57,892 nt of DNA from assembly GCA_003565295.1 (NCBI GenBank), contig PXCO01000178.1, positions 1 to 57,892 on the forward strand. The letters run 5' to 3'. This DNA comes from Cyclobacteriaceae bacterium. GTDB lineage: Bacteria > Bacteroidota > Bacteroidia > Cytophagales > Cyclobacteriaceae. Within the stretch, counting starts at the first letter, position 1. The number at the start of each line of letters is the position of its first letter. The notes under the pieces are model-generated. The model searched no databases, was not told where the DNA came from, and was given only the letters and a program-made list of their open reading frames with translations. A program made the translations under genes and the position numbers. Of this stretch, positions 42,241-51,450 are shown one piece after another.

Positions 42241-43779
42241 TCAACCTGCCCAGCCTTCCCTGTCCAAACTTCTGTATTGAATGGCCTCCGCTAAATGTTC
42301 TACTTTGATATCATCATTTCCGGCTAAATCGGCTATGGTCCTTGAGACCTTTAGTATTCTATCATAAGCACGGGCAGATAGTCCAAGCCTTTCCATGGCG
42401 GTTTTTAGAAGGACCTTACCGGCTTCATTGATCTGGCAGATATCCTTCACCATGTGAGAAGGCATCATTGCGTTACAATAGACATCCTTGTGATCCACAA
42501 ACCGGTTCACTTGGATTTCCCGAGCCGCTGTGACTCTATCGCGGATAGACTTGCTTGGTTCCGATTTTCGATTGGAAGTCATTTCATCAAACTTCACCGG
42601 GGTAACCTCCACATGCAGATCGATGCGGTCCAAAAGCGGGCCACTTACTTTGTTTAAGTATTTTTGAACCACCCCCGGCCCACAAACACACTCCTTCTCC
42701 GGATGGTTATAATAGCCACATGGGCAGGGATTCATACTTGCAATTAACATGAAGTTTGCAGGGAAATCTACAGAAATCTTGGCCCTACTAATGGTAACTT
42801 TTCGTTCTTCCAAGGGTTGCCGCATCACTTCCAGGACTGCACGCTTAAATTCCGGAAGTTCGTCCAGAAATAAGACCCCATTGTGAGACAAAGAGATCTC
42901 CCCCGGCTGGGGGTTACCTCCACCACCCACCAAAGCCACATCGCTGATGGTATGATGAGGTGACCTAAAGGGTCTCCGGGCAATTAATGAGGCTTCAGTT
43001 CCCAGTTTTCCGGCAACGGAGTGGATTTTGGTGGTCTCTAGGGCCTCATGCAAGCTCAGTGGAGGCAATATAGAAGGTAGGCGTTTGGCCAACATGGTTT
43101 TTCCAGCACCCGGAGGGCCTATCATGATCACATTATGTCCCCCTGCAGCTGCTATTTCCATCGCCCTCTTGATGTTTTCTTGACCTTGAACGTCAGCAAA
43201 ATCCACAGAATAATCCTCCATGGAATGGTAAAAGATGTCCCGTGTATCTGTTACCATGGGGGAAATGTCCGTTTTCCCTTCGAGGAAATGAATCGCTTCC
43301 TCCACACTTTCCACACCAATTATATCCAGATTATTTACAATAGATGCTTCCTTTGCATTTACCTTTGGCAGGATAAAACCCCTGAAGCCTCTTTTTCTTG
43401 CTTCAATTGCAATGGGAAGCACCCCTTTGATAGGTCTCAGTTTACCGTCTAGGGATAGTTCTCCCATGATGATGTAATCCTCCAATGCAGGGAAATATAC
43501 CTGCTCCGATCCTTGTATAATACCTAGGGCAATCGGGAGATCGTAGGATGACCCTTCTTTTCGGATGTCAGCAGGAGCCAAATTCACCACTACTTTTTGC
43601 CTGGGCATGCGATACCCATAAAATTTCAATGCAGACTCAACCCTCTGTTGACTTTCTTTGACTGCACTATCCGGCAGTCCTACCATATAGAAATTGGTGC
43701 CCTGACCCACGTTTACCTCGATGGTGATCAGCTTAGCATCTACCCCGGATACCGCACTGCCAAAAGTTTTCGCAACCAT
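42241..43779 (-). CDS. yifB: YifB family Mg-chelatase-like AAA ATPase
   Basis: A 512-residue member of the YifB/ComM group. Seen: an N-terminal Lon-protease-like domain (about 1-170), Walker A G-P-P-G-A-G-K-T (about 220-227), Walker B-type V-L-F-L-D-E-L-P-E-F, a Cys cluster C-P-C-G-Y-Y-N-H-P-E-K-E-C-V-C, and a C-terminal Mg-chelatase domain with S-A-R-A-Y-D-R. ComM is a hexameric branch-migration helicase that helps integrate transforming DNA in some competent bacteria; that function is from relatives and not shown here. Confidence 0.95.
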   Translation of the reverse strand: MVAKTFGSAVSGVDAKLITIEVNVGQGTNFYMVGLPDSAVKESQQRVESALKFYGYRMPRQKVVVNLAPADIRKEGSSYDLPIALGIIQGSEQVYFPALEDYIIMGELSLDGKLRPIKGVLPIAIEARKRGFRGFILPKVNAKEASIVNNLDIIGVESVEEAIHFLEGKTDISPMVTDTRDIFYHSMEDYSVDFADVQGQENIKRAMEIAAAGGHNVIMIGPPGAGKTMLAKRLPSILPPLSLHEALETTKIHSVAGKLGTEASLIARRPFRSPHHTISDVALVGGGGNPQPGEISLSHNGVLFLDELPEFKRAVLEVMRQPLEERKVTISRAKISVDFPANFMLIASMNPCPCGYYNHPEKECVCGPGVVQKYLNKVSGPLLDRIDLHVEVTPVKFDEMTSNRKSEPSKSIRDRVTAAREIQVNRFVDHKDVYCNAMMPSHMVKDICQINEAGKVLLKTAMERLGLSARAYDRILKVSRTIADLAGNDDIKVEHLAEAIQYRSLDREGWAG

Positions 43780-43849
43780 ACATGGATTTTTAAAAGTTTA
43801 TAATGAATAAACTACCCTTCACTCCTCCTGATACCTCGATTTACATTTT

Positions 43850-44218
43850 TTATTTAATGTTTTTTCTGGGTTTGATGGAAGAACCTTCTTTGTCATCAGT
43901 ATCGGTAGTGTTGGGGTCTGCTTCAATTTGTTTTTCCATCTGCCCAATTTTCATCCCTCTTTCCATATCAAATACCATGGCTTTCAATTCCTTCTTATCC
44001 AATTCAAGTTTCTTTATACGGCCTTTCAGGCTACGGGCATACATCATGACAACCCCCCAAGAAATAATGAACAACATCAGTCCCACCAACAACCATATTA
44101 CAACTATTTCAGCTGTGATGTCATGGCTCCACATTCTGTCAAACGTCATAAAATACACCAAGGCAACACCAAAATAAAGGGCCACCAAAAGTTGAAAGAT
44201 ACTGTTTACTTTGTTCAT
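43850..44218 (-). CDS. Small two-helix membrane protein with coiled-coil tail
   Basis: A 122-residue protein of unknown function. Two hydrophobic segments (about 7-25 and 37-60) are followed by a charged, heptad-like stretch (about 62-90) and an acidic, disordered C-terminus ending in K-P-R-K-N-I-K. It sits between the yifB gene (70 bases downstream on the same strand) and the Wzi-like gene. No family was recognised. Confidence 0.68.
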   Translation of the reverse strand: MNKVNSIFQLLVALYFGVALVYFMTFDRMWSHDITAEIVVIWLLVGLMLFIISWGVVMMYARSLKGRIKKLELDKKELKAMVFDMERGMKIGQMEKQIEADPNTTDTDDKEGSSIKPRKNIK

Positions 44219-44475
44219 GGCTTTGGAGTTTTGGCTACTTTGTTACGAATATACTAATAAACTGGCAAGAATGCCGAAAGTTTTAGGCTCCCAAAAGGAT
44301 TTTTTCAGGGTAATCCACCTTAGTTTTACAGTTTACAATTGTCATGCCTAATTTTTGTAGAGGTAAAAGTGACGGATTTTCACTGCAATTATTCACAAGG
44401 GGGAAGGGTTCACATTATAGATATTATGCAGGTGGTTATCCCATTTTTGTTATCCTAAAATAGAGAGAGGCACTT

Positions 44476-46146
44476 TCAAAAAAAGTAATCAAAGTGTTGG
44501 AAGTTTACCCGTATCGCACCTTGCACCAATGAGGTGCGATTCGCCCTAGCATCTACAGGGGATTGCTGACGACGATAGGTGTAAGTCACATCAAAAAAGA
44601 CATTGTGTTTCCACATAAAACTTCCCCTAAATGCTCCTATCCAGGTCTTGTGGGTTTCACCTTGGCCTATGAAGTTTCCAAAAAGCCCGGTACTGGTGTT
44701 TGTCCTTCCCTTCAGCACATCCCCTCCGAAATTCTCTTCCTCACTGGGGTCTATGCCCTGGAGTTGAAACAAGGTATGGGCGTGAAGTTGAAGGCGGGGT
44801 ATGGGCTGATATCTCCAGATGGAGATTGCTTCCCTGAAATTGGCTCCCAGAGGATGGGTGAGAGGAGTCCTGTAATTGGAAAAGGACTGATGTTCAAATT
44901 TCTCCTGATAGGTGAAGGGGCGTACTTGATTGTATTCCAGCTGCCAGTCCAGATTGGCTACCCCACCCACATCTATATATTTATAACCTATCTGAACGCC
45001 GTGCTTGTTTCTGCTCGAATTCTTCCCATCAATCCCAAAAAACTCATTGAACACAAATTCATCCAAGACAAACTGTCCATAAAACTGCATCCCGGGGCTA
45101 AAGTTCCATTTAAAATCTGTACCTATCATTATTTTGTCCGGCGAACCAAGCTGATGCTCTACCCATCGGTAGAAAATCAAAGGGTTGAAGTAGTTCCAAT
45201 CAATTTGATTGGCCATAACTGATTCGAATACGCCTACATTTAACTTTTTCCCCAGGTTGATCCCCAGCCTATGATGTGAAAACCATTTTTGCGGGTACCG
45301 TCCATCTGTGGGGAAGCCCCTGTCGTAGTCAATGTCCGCATTCATCTGAGCCCATAGGTTGGTGAAGTTCAATTTCCAGATTTTGGTGTTCACTTTCACG
45401 AAAACGTAGGGATTCGAGAATTCAGAAAGTATCAGCGATCTGTAGCCTTCCCCCACAAATTGCCTGTCATGACCTGCCTGTATGGAGATGTGTGGAGTGG
45501 CCTGGAAAGAAAAGTGCCCCATGGCTGAAAAAAAACTATACCCCCCCTGGCCATATCTTTTCCAAAAGCCCTCGCCGGGTACAGCTCCATTGTGTTGAGC
45601 ATAATCTTTTACCCAGGAAGGAAAATATAAATCCGTAGTAGACAAATAGGTATAAAACCCCAACTTTCTGTCTATACTACCCCTTACTGCCAGCCCCCTG
45701 GTGTTCCGGAATCTGAAATCGTTGGAGCCATTTTCCAACCCTCCTTGGAAATAAATCACAGGGTCCAGGTGTACATCGAAGACACTGTCCCTATAGAAAA
45801 AAAAATCTGCGGGGGTGGTATATACCTGTCCCCAGTTTTTCTGCGACCTGGGAGCGGAATCCCCAAAAAACTCCCAATTATCCCGCTGCATATATTCCAG
45901 GTTGAATAGGTCGGATTTACTGGAGTAAAGGGAATCAGAAAAGATTTCATTTACATAGGTGGCCAGGTCATCTCTCCGATAGGGTTTGAAGCCGGTGTGA
46001 AAGGCTGTGGTGAAATTCCCCCTTTTGATTTCATACCTTTCCAGCAGATGATAAATGTCCCTGTCTACGGGAAGATAGGCCCCCTGTCCGTAAGCAAAAA
46101 TAAGGTTAACCCCCAAAAGGGAGAGTACGGATAAAAATTTTTTCAT
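44476..46146 (-). CDS. Capsule-assembly Wzi/RemB-like outer-membrane barrel
   Basis: A 556-residue outer-membrane protein. The ATG at 46146 is used, because it opens a good signal peptide (M-K-K-F-L-S-V-L-S-L-L-G ... A-Y-G-Q); the open frame extends 27 codons upstream without a signal-like sequence. The mature part begins G-A-Y-L-P-V-D-R-D-I-Y-H-L-L-E-R-Y-E-I, as in RemB/Wzi-type proteins of Bacteroidota. The rest is a large barrel of alternating strands, ending F-D-Y-F-F. Wzi anchors capsule at the cell surface, and RemB is linked to gliding motility; either role is possible. It lies 12 kb from the polysaccharide locus. Confidence 0.7.
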   Translation of the reverse strand: MKKFLSVLSLLGVNLIFAYGQGAYLPVDRDIYHLLERYEIKRGNFTTAFHTGFKPYRRDDLATYVNEIFSDSLYSSKSDLFNLEYMQRDNWEFFGDSAPRSQKNWGQVYTTPADFFFYRDSVFDVHLDPVIYFQGGLENGSNDFRFRNTRGLAVRGSIDRKLGFYTYLSTTDLYFPSWVKDYAQHNGAVPGEGFWKRYGQGGYSFFSAMGHFSFQATPHISIQAGHDRQFVGEGYRSLILSEFSNPYVFVKVNTKIWKLNFTNLWAQMNADIDYDRGFPTDGRYPQKWFSHHRLGINLGKKLNVGVFESVMANQIDWNYFNPLIFYRWVEHQLGSPDKIMIGTDFKWNFSPGMQFYGQFVLDEFVFNEFFGIDGKNSSRNKHGVQIGYKYIDVGGVANLDWQLEYNQVRPFTYQEKFEHQSFSNYRTPLTHPLGANFREAISIWRYQPIPRLQLHAHTLFQLQGIDPSEEENFGGDVLKGRTNTSTGLFGNFIGQGETHKTWIGAFRGSFMWKHNVFFDVTYTYRRQQSPVDARANRTSLVQGAIRVNFQHFDYFF

Positions 46147-46460
46147 GTCAAGCAACTCTACTACATTTGCCTTAATTAGTAGCCAAATATGCAAATTTGA
46201 ATGGTAAAATCCTTGAAACCTGGCCAATATTCTAATTTCTTTTGTTGACCTGGGGCTTTTTGTTTAGGAAAGGCTTGGAGGGTTGCTTAATAAGCAGTAA
46301 ATTTGTGCCTCGATTTCGGATATTGAATTTAAAGTTATCGTAATTATCATTAAATCGAGTAGGATTAGGTCATTACGTGGAGGAATGATTACAATCATGC
46401 GAGATACTCCCGAATCAAGTCCGGGAAAGGTTAGGGCCGCTAAAAGAAAATTAAAAGCAT
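46147..46460. other. Divergent intergenic region containing a leader repeat
   Basis: These 314 bases lie between the Wzi-like gene and rpmE2. The right third is the leader repeat copy D (46352-46460). In the left part no exact -7 box was found. Confidence 0.45.
46352..46460 (+). repeat. Dispersed ~110-base leader repeat, copy D
   Basis: In the orientation of rpmE2, this copy starts AAATCGAGT, carries the dyad ATGATT-AC-AATCAT, the core AATCATGCGAGAT, a hairpin TCCCG-N9-CGGGA (46408-46426), and ends AAAAGAAAATTAAAAGCAT directly before the rpmE2 ATG. The end is the same as that of copy A before the Gfo/Idh/MocA gene. An in-frame ORF of 34 codons from 46385 runs through it and 29 bases into rpmE2. 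Confidence 0.83.
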
Positions 46461-46706
46461 ATGAAAAAAGATATTCATCCCAATTATAGAGAGGTGGTTT
46501 TCTTGGACACGTCCAGCGACTACAAGTTCATCACCAAGTCTACCATTGAGACCCAGGATTCCATTACCTGGGAGGATGGTAAGGAGTACCCATTAGTAAA
46601 GGTAGAGGTAAGCTCTGCTTCACATCCCTTCTATACCGGCAAGAAAATGCTCTTGGATACCGCCGGAAGGGTGGAGAAATTCAACAGAAGGTACAAGAAA
46701 AAATAA
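46461..46706 (+). CDS. rpmE2: 50S ribosomal protein L31 type B
   Basis: An 81-residue large-subunit ribosomal protein. Seen: [28 protein letters not shown], and a basic F-N-R-R-Y-K-K-K end. It contains no Cys, so it is the zinc-independent (C-minus) form, which in other bacteria replaces the zinc form under zinc starvation. Its start is directly against leader repeat copy D, so the repeat makes up the leader. Confidence 0.96.
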   Translation: MKKDIHPNYREVVFLDTSSDYKFITKSTIETQDSITWEDGKEYPLVKVEVSSASHPFYTGKKMLLDTAGRVEKFNRRYKKK

Positions 46707-46734
46707 ATTCCCTCTTCGGAATCACAGAGATTGG

Positions 46735-46768
46735 GTCTGCTGGAAGTACATTTCTGGCAGACTTTTTT
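46735..46768 (+). terminator. Terminator of rpmE2
   Basis: Stem GTCTGC / GCAGAC (46735-46740 and 46757-46762), extendable by inner pairs, followed by six T (46763-46768). The T-run touches the -7-like box of the next gene. Confidence 0.8.
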
Positions 46769-46775
46769 ATTTTTG
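46768..46775 (+). promoter_or_regulatory. Possible leaderless -7 box of the GlmU-family gene
   Basis: TATTTTTG matches TAnnTTTG exactly and ends 4 bases before the ATG, as in hemE. No TTG is found at the expected distance upstream, so the promoter is weak or the match is chance. Confidence 0.3.
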
Positions 46776-46779
46776 TGAA

Positions 46780-47979
46780 ATGGATCAGGTAGTTTTATTC
46801 GACGACCCAAAAATCAGGGGTAATTTATTGCCATTTACTTTTACTCGACCTATAGGTGAAATAAGGGTGGGCATTCTGAGAATATCGGAAAAATGGGAAA
46901 GGTATCTTTCCCTGCCTTCGGGGTTTTTGACTCAGCCCTATTTGCAGGATCGTTATATGCTTAAGGATGTACCAAGTCTGGTGGTCAATGGTGCGCTCTG
47001 CCCCTCACCTGAATTGGTGGAGGCCATTCAGGCATTGACTCAGGGGCAGTCTCTGTGGAAAAATGATCTTTTTTTGGCGGCTAATGTCCCTTCCCCCATG
47101 GACTTTAAGCCGGATTCACTTTCGAGAAAGCAGGTTTTACCTTTCGAAGGTGAGCATTCTATACTTTGGAGGTGTTGGCACATTTTCCAGCTTAATGGAA
47201 TAGAAATAAGGAAGGATTTTGAACTTCTGACGAGAAGAAGAATCTCCTCCGGGGTAAAAGATCCCTATACCAACATCTATCAGGAATCCAACACCTTTAT
47301 AGAAACCGGTGCCAAAATTAAATCTGCTACCATCAATGCAGAAAAGGGTCCAGTTTACATAGGTAAAAACGCAGAAATAGGAGAGGGAAGTGTGATCAGG
47401 GGGCCTTTTGCAATGTGTGATGGGGCTACCTTGAGTATGGGTGCAAAAATGAGGGGAGACATCACCATTGGCCCGAAATGCAAGGTAGGAGGAGAAGTCA
47501 GCAATTCGGTCTTTTTCGGTTACAGTAATAAATCGCATGACGGCTATCTCGGGAACTCGGTGGTAGGGGAGTGGTGCAACCTCGGGGCCAATACTAACGC
47601 CTCGAATTTAAAAAACAACCTTGGAGCCATAAGGGTATGGGACTACCTAAAAGGGGGCTTTGACAACACAGATTTGCAGTTTTGTGGTTCCTTCATCGGG
47701 GATCATGTCAAATTAGGCATCAGCACCATGTTGAATTCGGGCACTGTCATTGGTGTTGGAGCAAATGTATACGGCGAAGGTTTTCCCAGGAAATTCATTT
47801 CCTCCTTCGCTTGGGGTGGTGCAGCCGGATTTAGCACCTTTCAATTGAAAAAATTTGAAGAAACAGCGAAAAAGGCAATGGAATTGAAAGGGGAAGAGCT
47901 TGATGACCCCACAAGGCTTATTTTACAAAAAGTTTTCGAAATCACCCGTCCTTATCGAATTTGGGACAAGGGGTACTAA
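46780..47979 (+). CDS. GlmU-family protein (putative sugar nucleotidyltransferase)
   Basis: A 399-residue protein with an N-terminal nucleotidyltransferase-like part (about 1-150) and a C-terminal left-handed beta-helix (about 175-370). Seen: M-D-Q-V-V-L-F-D-D at the start and F-T-F-T-R-P-I-G-E-I-R in the first part; then hexapeptide units I-G-K-N-A-E-I-G-E-G-S-V-I-R-G-P and G-N-S-V-V-G-E-W-C-N-L-G-A-N-T-N-A-S-N-L-K-N, which is the GlmU acetyltransferase-like turn. Whether it makes UDP-GlcNAc or another nucleotide sugar is unknown. holB starts 16 bases later. Confidence 0.85.
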   Translation: MDQVVLFDDPKIRGNLLPFTFTRPIGEIRVGILRISEKWERYLSLPSGFLTQPYLQDRYMLKDVPSLVVNGALCPSPELVEAIQALTQGQSLWKNDLFLAANVPSPMDFKPDSLSRKQVLPFEGEHSILWRCWHIFQLNGIEIRKDFELLTRRRISSGVKDPYTNIYQESNTFIETGAKIKSATINAEKGPVYIGKNAEIGEGSVIRGPFAMCDGATLSMGAKMRGDITIGPKCKVGGEVSNSVFFGYSNKSHDGYLGNSVVGEWCNLGANTNASNLKNNLGAIRVWDYLKGGFDNTDLQFCGSFIGDHVKLGISTMLNSGTVIGVGANVYGEGFPRKFISSFAWGGAAGFSTFQLKKFEETAKKAMELKGEELDDPTRLILQKVFEITRPYRIWDKGY

Positions 47980-47995
47980 ACAGACAAGACCGTAT

Positions 47996-49165
47996 ATGTT
48001 GTTCGCCGAAATCCCAGGGCTGCAGGAGACCAAACAAAAACTCATACAAGGCATGCGCCAGAATCATTTGGCGCATGCCTTATTGTTCCATGGACAACAG
48101 GGTAGCGCAACCCTTCCAATGGCCCTTGCCTTGGCTACCTATATCAATTGTGAAACCCCTGGGGAAGAAGATGCCTGTGGTAAATGTGCGGCATGCCTTA
48201 AAATGAACAAATTTATTCACCCGGACTTGAATTTCACTTTTCCAGTCCCAGGTTCTGTGTTTTCCGCTAAGAAAAAGACAGATGAGGAAGAGGATGAGCC
48301 TAAGGTGGACATAAACAAGCCCTGGAGATCCTTTTTACAAGCTCAGCCCTATGGTAATTTGCAGGATTGGATTGACCTTGCCGGTTTTAGCGCAAAGGTG
48401 GCCATATCTGTAAAGATGAGTAGGCAAATCATTAAAACGCTTTCACTCAAATCCTTTGAAGGGGGGTATAAAACCGTGTTGATATGGTGTCCGGAGCTGA
48501 TGAACCTTCAGGCTGCCAATGCCATCCTAAAAATCCTCGAAGAACCTCCTGAAAAAACCTTATTCCTACTTGTAAGCACACAGCCAGAGCAATTACTCAC
48601 CACCATTTTGTCACGCACCCAAAAGGTGTCAATTAGAGGGTTCACTGATTTAGAAATTAAGGAACACCTGATAAAAAACGATAGGTGTAATCAGCAGGTG
48701 GCCGATCAATTGGCACCTTTAGCAGATGGCAACTTACGAGTGGCTTATAGGCTGGTTGAAGAAATAAAAGATGAAAGCACCACCTATTTCAGAGATTGGA
48801 TGAGGTCTTGTTATAATGCGAAATTGAATGAGATGCTAAACTTTTCCGAACAATTTGCCACCTTGGGAAAGGAAGGTCAAAAAAGCCTGTTGCTTACCGG
48901 GGTTAATATTCTCAGGGAGTGTCTGCTAGATAAAAACCAATTGGTAAAATTGATGCGTTCAACCCCGCATGACCGGGAGTTTATTGGTAATTTTGGAAAA
49001 AATGTCCTCAGTGAAAAAAAAATACTTGCAATGTATGACCTGCTCAACCGAACACATTATCACCTGGACCGTTTTGCCAATCCAAAGATCACCTTTCTTG
49101 ACTTGACCTTTTCTTTAGCAAGAATAATCCGAATGAAAGAAACCAATGAAGAAAACCATAGGTAG
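47996..49165 (+). CDS. holB: DNA polymerase III delta-prime subunit
   Basis: A 389-residue clamp-loader subunit. The frame is open from 47900, but the ATG at 47996 gives the usual M-L-F-A-E-I-P-G-L start, after the preceding stop. Seen: A-H-A-L-L-F-H-G-Q-Q-G (degenerate P-loop, as normal for delta-prime), the zinc-binding C-G-K-C-A-A-C (and an upstream Cys), A-N-A-I-L-K-I-L-E-E-P-P and a T-I-L-S-R-T (SRC-like) motif. The last 20 bases overlap the next gene. Confidence 0.93.
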   Translation: MLFAEIPGLQETKQKLIQGMRQNHLAHALLFHGQQGSATLPMALALATYINCETPGEEDACGKCAACLKMNKFIHPDLNFTFPVPGSVFSAKKKTDEEEDEPKVDINKPWRSFLQAQPYGNLQDWIDLAGFSAKVAISVKMSRQIIKTLSLKSFEGGYKTVLIWCPELMNLQAANAILKILEEPPEKTLFLLVSTQPEQLLTTILSRTQKVSIRGFTDLEIKEHLIKNDRCNQQVADQLAPLADGNLRVAYRLVEEIKDESTTYFRDWMRSCYNAKLNEMLNFSEQFATLGKEGQKSLLLTGVNILRECLLDKNQLVKLMRSTPHDREFIGNFGKNVLSEKKILAMYDLLNRTHYHLDRFANPKITFLDLTFSLARIIRMKETNEENHR

Positions 49166-49580
49166 AAAAACCAGAATTTCCCTTCCTGAATGGCATTTGA
49201 ATGCAATTGTGGCAAAGGTAGACACAGGAGCATACACCAGTGCCGTGCATGCTGAGCAGGTAAGGGAAGAAACAAATGGTGGTGAGCCAGTTCTTTTCTT
49301 TAGCTTACTTCCACCCCATCACCCAAAACACACAGGAAATCTGATCAAAACGAAAAGCTTCACCACAAAAAAGGTGAAGAACTCTTTTGGACAGGTAGAG
49401 CATCGCTACAAAGTGCGAACAAAAGTGGAAATTATGGGGGAACAGTTTGATGCAGAGTTCACCCTTTCTGATCGGAAAAAAATGAAAAATGCCTTACTCT
49501 TAGGAAGAAAACTATTAAAAGGCAGGTTTTTGGTCGATGTGGATCTTGCACCTGGGAAATCAAATAAACAAAACCGATAA
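49146..49580 (+). CDS. RimK-associated retropepsin-like protein
   Basis: A 144-residue protein of the RimK/LysX-like putative protease family (once called ATP-dependent zinc protease). Seen: V-D-T-G-A-Y-T-S-A (25-33), the D-T-G aspartyl-protease-like motif, and later L-G-R-K-L-L-K-G-R-F-L-V-D. It is directly followed by the RimK gene, the usual pairing, which suggests trimming or reversal of glutamate tails or regulation of RimK (inference). It starts inside the end of holB (20-base overlap). Confidence 0.88.
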   Translation: MKKTIGRKTRISLPEWHLNAIVAKVDTGAYTSAVHAEQVREETNGGEPVLFFSLLPPHHPKHTGNLIKTKSFTTKKVKNSFGQVEHRYKVRTKVEIMGEQFDAEFTLSDRKKMKNALLLGRKLLKGRFLVDVDLAPGKSNKQNR

Positions 49581-49600
49581 GCTTTTCTTAAACCGCCAAT

Positions 49601-50512
49601 ATGAAGATTGCCGTACTATCAAGAAACACCCACTTATATTCCACAAGACGCCTATTGGAAGCTGCCAGGAAAGCCGGACATGAGGCATTGGTGGTCGATC
49701 ATTCTGTTTGCGACTTGGTAATAGAACAGGATGGACCTTCAGTGATCTATAAGGGGGAAAAGTTAATGCATATTGACGCGATTATTCCACGTATTGGAGC
49801 TTCGGTGACATTTTATGGTACCGCAGTTGTCCGACAGTTTGAACTCATGGGAGTTTTTTCCGCAGTAGAGTCTCAAGCCATAGTGAGGAGTAGAGATAAA
49901 TTGAGGAGTCTCCAGATTTTGAGTAGGGAGGGATTAGGTATGCCAAAAACTGCCTTTACTAATTTCTCAAAAGGAGGTGAAAAACAACTTGTGGAGAGAG
50001 TAGGGGGCGCCCCCCTGATCATCAAATTGTTGGAGGGTACACAGGGTTTAGGTGTGGTGCTGGCAGAAACCAAAAAGGCCGGGCAGTCCGTGATTGAAGC
50101 GTTTCACGGGCTCAAGGCTAGAATTATTGTACAAGAATTTATAAAGGAAGCCAAAGGAGCAGATATTAGGGCCTTTGTCGTGAACAATAAGGTGGTAGGA
50201 GCGATGAAGCGTCAAGGTGAAGAAGGTGAGTTTAGGTCCAACCTGCATAGGGGTGGCAAGGCCACAGTGGTAAAACTAAGCAAGGAGGAAAGGATAGCGG
50301 CCTTAAATGCTGCTAAAGCACTGGGCCTATCCATTGCCGGAGTGGACCTATTGCAGTCGGCAAGAGGGCCCTTGATCATTGAGGTTAATAGTTCTCCTGG
50401 GCTGGAGGGCATAGAACGGGCGACGGGCGTAGATATCGCCTCAAAGATCATAGAGTTTGTGGAGAATTCCGTGAACAAGTCAAATCATCGAAGGAAAACC
50501 AATATTAAATGA
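49601..50512 (+). CDS. rimK: RimK family ATP-grasp alpha-L-glutamate ligase
   Basis: A 303-residue ligase that adds glutamate to the C-terminus of ribosomal protein S6 or to a related acceptor. Seen: M-K-I-A-V-L-S-R-N start, [27 protein letters not shown] (ATP-grasp loop), Q-E-F-I-K-E, D-I-R-A-F-V and the metal-binding [10 protein letters not shown]. Length fits the family. The stop overlaps the hemC ATG by four bases (ATGA). Confidence 0.93.
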   Translation: MKIAVLSRNTHLYSTRRLLEAARKAGHEALVVDHSVCDLVIEQDGPSVIYKGEKLMHIDAIIPRIGASVTFYGTAVVRQFELMGVFSAVESQAIVRSRDKLRSLQILSREGLGMPKTAFTNFSKGGEKQLVERVGGAPLIIKLLEGTQGLGVVLAETKKAGQSVIEAFHGLKARIIVQEFIKEAKGADIRAFVVNNKVVGAMKRQGEEGEFRSNLHRGGKATVVKLSKEERIAALNAAKALGLSIAGVDLLQSARGPLIIEVNSSPGLEGIERATGVDIASKIIEFVENSVNKSNHRRKTNIK

Positions 50513-51450
50513 AAACCATTAGAATAGGAACCAGGGGGAGCAAACTAGCTTTGTATCAGGCCCACCTCGTAGCCGACTTATTAAAAAAACAAGGGATTAA
50601 AACGGAAATCGTAATAATAGACACCAAGGGTGACAAGATCCTTGATGTGGCAATTTCCAAAATTGGCAGTAAAGGTGTATTCACAGAGGAAATTGAGCAG
50701 CAACTATTGGAAGGTCAAATTGATGTAGCTGTACACAGCGCCAAAGACATGCAGTCCAAATTGCCAGAAGGGTTTGAGCTAATTGCATTTACGGAGAGAG
50801 AAAAAGTAAATGATGTTATATTAAGTCATAAAAATGGTATAAATTACCAGAATCCAGGACAAAGTTTGGTATTAGGTACGTCTTCCACCAGGAGGGTGGC
50901 CACATTAAAACATTATCATCCACATGTTCGAACTGTGGAAATCAGGGGCAATTTGCAGACTAGAATCACAAAAATGGAGAATGGCCATTGTGATGCACTG
51001 CTTTTGGCCTATGCGGGTGCTTACCGAATGGGATATGACGAAATGATTCAGCATGAACTTTCCACCGATGAGTTTGTACCTGCTGTAGGGCAGGGCTCTA
51101 TTGCGGTGGAGGCGAACGTTAGCCTTTCCCCCAAAATAAAAGAGGCGATACGTTCCTCTGTAAACCACCCCGATACAGAAGATCGCTTAACTGCAGAAAG
51201 GGCCTATTTGAGGGTGATGGAAGGTGGGTGTAGCATACCTATTTTTGCCTTAGCAAGGCTTGAAGGAAAAGAAATAGCTATCCAAGGAGGAATTATAAGT
51301 TTGGACGGGAAAGAGAGAATTTGTGAAAAAATATCTGGCTCTCGTGCTAACCCTGAGGAACTGGGCAAGAAACTTGCACAAAAGGTAATCGTCGCTGGAG
51401 GTGCTGTCATTTTGGAAGAAATAAAGCGTAGTCAAAATAATGAAAAATAG
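50509..51450 (+). CDS. hemC: Hydroxymethylbilane synthase (porphobilinogen deaminase)
   Basis: Cytoplasmic enzyme that joins four porphobilinogen units into hydroxymethylbilane. 313 aa. Seen: [14 protein letters not shown] (4-17), [38 protein letters not shown], and the cofactor Cys in E-G-G-C-S-I-P. It overlaps rimK by 4 and the cyclophilin gene by 11 bases. Confidence 0.97.
   Translation: MKTIRIGTRGSKLALYQAHLVADLLKKQGIKTEIVIIDTKGDKILDVAISKIGSKGVFTEEIEQQLLEGQIDVAVHSAKDMQSKLPEGFELIAFTEREKVNDVILSHKNGINYQNPGQSLVLGTSSTRRVATLKHYHPHVRTVEIRGNLQTRITKMENGHCDALLLAYAGAYRMGYDEMIQHELSTDEFVPAVGQGSIAVEANVSLSPKIKEAIRSSVNHPDTEDRLTAERAYLRVMEGGCSIPIFALARLEGKEIAIQGGIISLDGKERICEKISGSRANPEELGKKLAQKVIVAGGAVILEEIKRSQNNEK

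Noticed and set aside
44563-45222. Plus-strand open frame of 219 codons
   Set aside because: It lies entirely antisense to the Wzi/RemB-like barrel gene, which has a signal peptide and barrel pattern. The frame has no recognisable domain and no promoter.
46385-46489. 34-codon frame through repeat copy D as a gene
   Set aside because: It runs 29 bases into rpmE2 and its middle is shifted relative to copies B and C, so coding conservation is not shown. It is noted only as part of the repeat.
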